Below, one piece after another: positions 6,009-7,521 of a stretch of DNA of 7,521 bases. The position numbers were made by a program, and so were the translations under genes. Source of the DNA: DAOUAT01 sp964551735. GTDB taxonomy: Bacteria > Chloroflexota > Anaerolineae > CG2-30-64-16. The stretch spans positions 1-7,521 of the forward strand of contig CAZKEF010000090.1 in the NCBI GenBank assembly GCA_964551735.1, read 5' to 3'. The notes beneath the pieces were generated by a model. That model had not been told where the DNA came from. It did not search any database and saw only the letters and a program-made list of their open reading frames with translations. Within the stretch, counting starts at the first letter, position 1; each line of letters starts with the position of its first letter.

Positions 6009-6037
6009 CTTATATCACAGGTGCGGAGTTATGGCAA
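6009..6037 (-). promoter_or_regulatory. Promoter of the rpsF-ssb-rpsR cluster
   Basis: On the minus strand -35 TTGCCA (6032-6037, 5 of 6 to consensus) and -10 TATAAG (6009-6014, 5 of 6) are separated by exactly 17 bp. Predicted start near 6002, giving a leader of about 130 nt before the rpsF ATG. Confidence 0.7.
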
Positions 6038-6047
6038 ATCCGTAAGC

Positions 6048-6096
6048 GGCGAAGGAAGAACGATGGCGGACGAATGACCGCTGACGAACGACGGCA
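6048..6096. repeat. Degenerate heptanucleotide array A
   Basis: Seven consecutive 7-bp units, each starting with G: GGCGAAG, GAAGAAC, GATGGCG, GACGAAT, GACCGCT, GACGAAC, GACGGCA. A consensus near GACGAAC is visible. The array lies just upstream of the rpsF promoter, in the gap after ychF. Confidence 0.55.
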
Positions 6097-6178
6097 GTCC
6101 GATGTTGAGGGGCTGCCGATCGCGGTGATGGATAGACGACTTTTCCGGTCTCTGGTCTTCGGTCGTCCGTCGTTCGTC
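6083..6178. repeat. 12-bp inverted repeat linking heptad arrays A and B
   Basis: GACGAACGACGG (6083-6094) is exactly repeated in inverted orientation as CCGTCGTTCGTC (6167-6178), with 72 bp between. The two arms lie in the two oppositely oriented heptad arrays. The gap holds no gene. Confidence 0.7.
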
Positions 6179-6181
6179 GCC
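6147..6181. repeat. Degenerate heptanucleotide array B, inverted relative to A
   Basis: Five 7-bp units: GGTCTCT, GGTCTTC, GGTCGTC, CGTCGTT, CGTCGCC. Read on the other strand the units resemble those of array A. The array ends 3 nt from the ychF stop codon. Confidence 0.55.
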
Positions 6182-6183
6182 CC

Positions 6184-7281
6184 TCAAACATTGAACCTGA
6201 AATGGATCACATCCCCATCCTGCACCACATAGTCCTTGCCTTCCAGGCGCATCTGACCGTGGCTGCGCGCGCCGGCCAGGCCGCCGGCGGCAATGATCGC
6301 GGTCTGGGGCGCGACTTCGGCCCGGATGAAGCCGCGCTGGATGTCGCTGTGGATCAAGCCGGCGGCCTCGAATGCGGTCTGGCCCCGGCGCAAGGTCCAG
6401 GCCCGCGTCTCCTTGCCGCCGGTGATGGTGAAGAAGGTGATCAGATTCAGCAGGCCATAGCTGGCGTGGATAAGCTGGTTGAGTCCCGGTTCGGGCAAGC
6501 CCAGGTCCGCGCGATACGCGGCGGCCTCCTCCGTATCCCACATTACCAGTTCGGACTCGCACAGCGCGCACAGTGTCAGGCAGGGGATCCCTTCCTGCGC
6601 GGCGCGTTTGCGCAGCGCGGCGACGACCGGGCCGCCGTCAGGCAGCGCGTCTTCGGATACGTTCACCACGTACAGCCGCGGTTTGCCGCTCAGCAGGTTC
6701 AGGTCGGTCGTCCAGTCAGTGTGATGCGCGGGCTCGTCGAACAGCACCGCGGCCTGCCCGCTGTTGAGGTGGTCGCGCAGCCGGTTTAGCCACGCCAACT
6801 GCTCCGCGAAATCGCGCGGCCGGGCCTTGGCCTGGCCCTGAACCTTTTCGATGCGGCGGTCCATGGTCCCCACATCGGCCAGGATCAACTCCGTTTCCAG
6901 CGTCTCCAGGTCGGCGAGTGGGTCCACTGCCTCACCCTGGCTTGGCACATCGGGGTCATCGAACCCGCGCAGCACCAGGGCCACCGCGTCCACGTTGCGG
7001 ATGTGGCCCAGGAACTGGTTGCCCAGCCCTTCGCCCCGGCTGGCGCCCTTCACCAGGCCGGCGATATCTACGAACGCCACCGTAGCTGGCACCACCTTCT
7101 CCGGCCGGATCAGCGCCGCCAACTGGTCCAGCCGCGGGTCGGGCACCGCAGCCACCCCCACGTTGGGATCAATTGTCGTGAACGGATACGGCGCTGTGGT
7201 TGCGCCGGCTTGGGTCAGCGCGTTGAATAGTGTGGACTTCCCTGCGTTAGGCAGTCCGACGATACCGATCTGTAGGCTCAT
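6184..7281 (-). CDS. ychF: YchF/OLA1-type P-loop ATPase (Obg-related)
   Basis: 365 aa, matching the family (363 in E. coli). The ATG at 7281 has GGAG 8 nt upstream and gives MSLQIGIVGLPNAGKST directly; farther upstream in-frame starts would translate an intergenic repeat. Visible elements are the P-loop (GLPNAGKS, 9-16), switch II/G3 with DIAGLVKGASRGEGLGN (72-88), the NVSED segment in the G4 position, a helical middle, and the C-terminal TGS-like domain ending MRLEGKDYVVQDGDVIHF. The family binds ribosomes and hydrolyses ATP; it is linked to translation initiation and stress responses. Residue 114, a conserved catalytic His in E. coli YchF, is Ser here. The gene stands alone, upstream of the rpsF cluster on the same strand and divergent from tRNA-Pro. 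Confidence 0.95.
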   Translation of the reverse strand: MSLQIGIVGLPNAGKSTLFNALTQAGATTAPYPFTTIDPNVGVAAVPDPRLDQLAALIRPEKVVPATVAFVDIAGLVKGASRGEGLGNQFLGHIRNVDAVALVLRGFDDPDVPSQGEAVDPLADLETLETELILADVGTMDRRIEKVQGQAKARPRDFAEQLAWLNRLRDHLNSGQAAVLFDEPAHHTDWTTDLNLLSGKPRLYVVNVSEDALPDGGPVVAALRKRAAQEGIPCLTLCALCESELVMWDTEEAAAYRADLGLPEPGLNQLIHASYGLLNLITFFTITGGKETRAWTLRRGQTAFEAAGLIHSDIQRGFIRAEVAPQTAIIAAGGLAGARSHGQMRLEGKDYVVQDGDVIHFRFNV

Positions 7282-7293
7282 GGTGAATCTCCG

Positions 7294-7342
7294 TGGCTGG
7301 AGACTGGAAGCTGGAAGCCAGAAGCTGGTGGCTGGTTGCCGG
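7294..7342. repeat. Heptanucleotide array C upstream of ychF
   Basis: Seven in-phase 7-bp units: TGGCTGG, AGACTGG, AAGCTGG, AAGCCAG, AAGCTGG, TGGCTGG, TTGCCGG. The consensus is near AAGCTGG. The array begins 12 nt upstream of the ychF start codon, so it would lie in the ychF mRNA leader or promoter region. The rest of the gap to tRNA-Pro shows no clear ychF promoter. Confidence 0.7.
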
Positions 7343-7404
7343 ATGCGTTTCCAACCACTGGCCACCGTGCGCAAGTTGTCAGCTTCCGGCCGCCAGTCCT
7401 CAAT

Positions 7405-7433
7405 TTTGCATTTGCGCCGTAGCGCTGTATAAT
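7405..7433 (+). promoter_or_regulatory. Promoter of tRNA-Pro
   Basis: -35 TTTGCA (7405-7410, 4 of 6 to consensus) and a perfect -10 TATAAT (7428-7433) with a 17-bp spacer. The -10 ends 12 nt before the tRNA 5' end, the same distance as for tRNA-Arg. Confidence 0.65.
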
Positions 7434-7445
7434 GTTGTTTGTCAT

Positions 7446-7521
<76 letters not shown>

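Overview
This is a stretch of bacterial chromosome with about 60% GC and a housekeeping character. The best guess at the host is a member of the Chloroflexota (Anaerolineae-like). The grounds are the Thr/Pro-rich low-complexity linkers in an exported foldase, degenerate 7-bp intergenic repeats and the GC content. This is inference; nothing in the window proves the phylum.

Layout, left to right. (1) Positions 1-709, minus strand: the N-terminal part of a PAS/GAF sensor protein. Its reading frame breaks near the window edge, where an out-of-frame histidine-kinase ATPase motif appears. It has a good promoter and a terminator-like hairpin upstream. (2) 1088-1160, minus: tRNA-Arg(UCG) with its own promoter. 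(3) 1269-3437, plus: a full-length Rel/SpoT-type (p)ppGpp synthetase/hydrolase. (4) 3470-3512: a bidirectional terminator between convergent genes. (5) 3532-5873, minus: a cluster transcribed in the order rpsF (bS6), ssb, rpsR (bS18), and a membrane-anchored parvulin-type peptidyl-prolyl isomerase. A near-consensus promoter and a structured leader of about 130 nt precede rpsF. (6) 6184-7281, minus: ychF, an Obg-related P-loop ATPase. (7) 7446-7520, plus: tRNA-Pro(CGG), with a consensus -10 promoter, divergent from ychF.

The genes share a theme of translation and its control. bS6 and bS18 are partners on the 30S platform, SSB is their usual operon companion, YchF is a ribosome-associated ATPase, Rel is the ribosome-linked stringent-response enzyme, and two tRNA genes flank them. 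The parvulin gene sits where many bacteria carry rplI (bL9).

I found no mobile element, CRISPR array, defence system or novel multi-gene system. The points worth a second look are: Rel combines an intact hydrolase site with the EXDD synthetase signature usually seen in monofunctional RelA. YchF has Ser at the position of the catalytic His114 of E. coli YchF. The rpsF leader holds two strong hairpins. The parvulin domain is split by a Thr/Pro-rich insertion. Heptanucleotide arrays flank ychF. The kinase fragment at the left edge has a broken frame.
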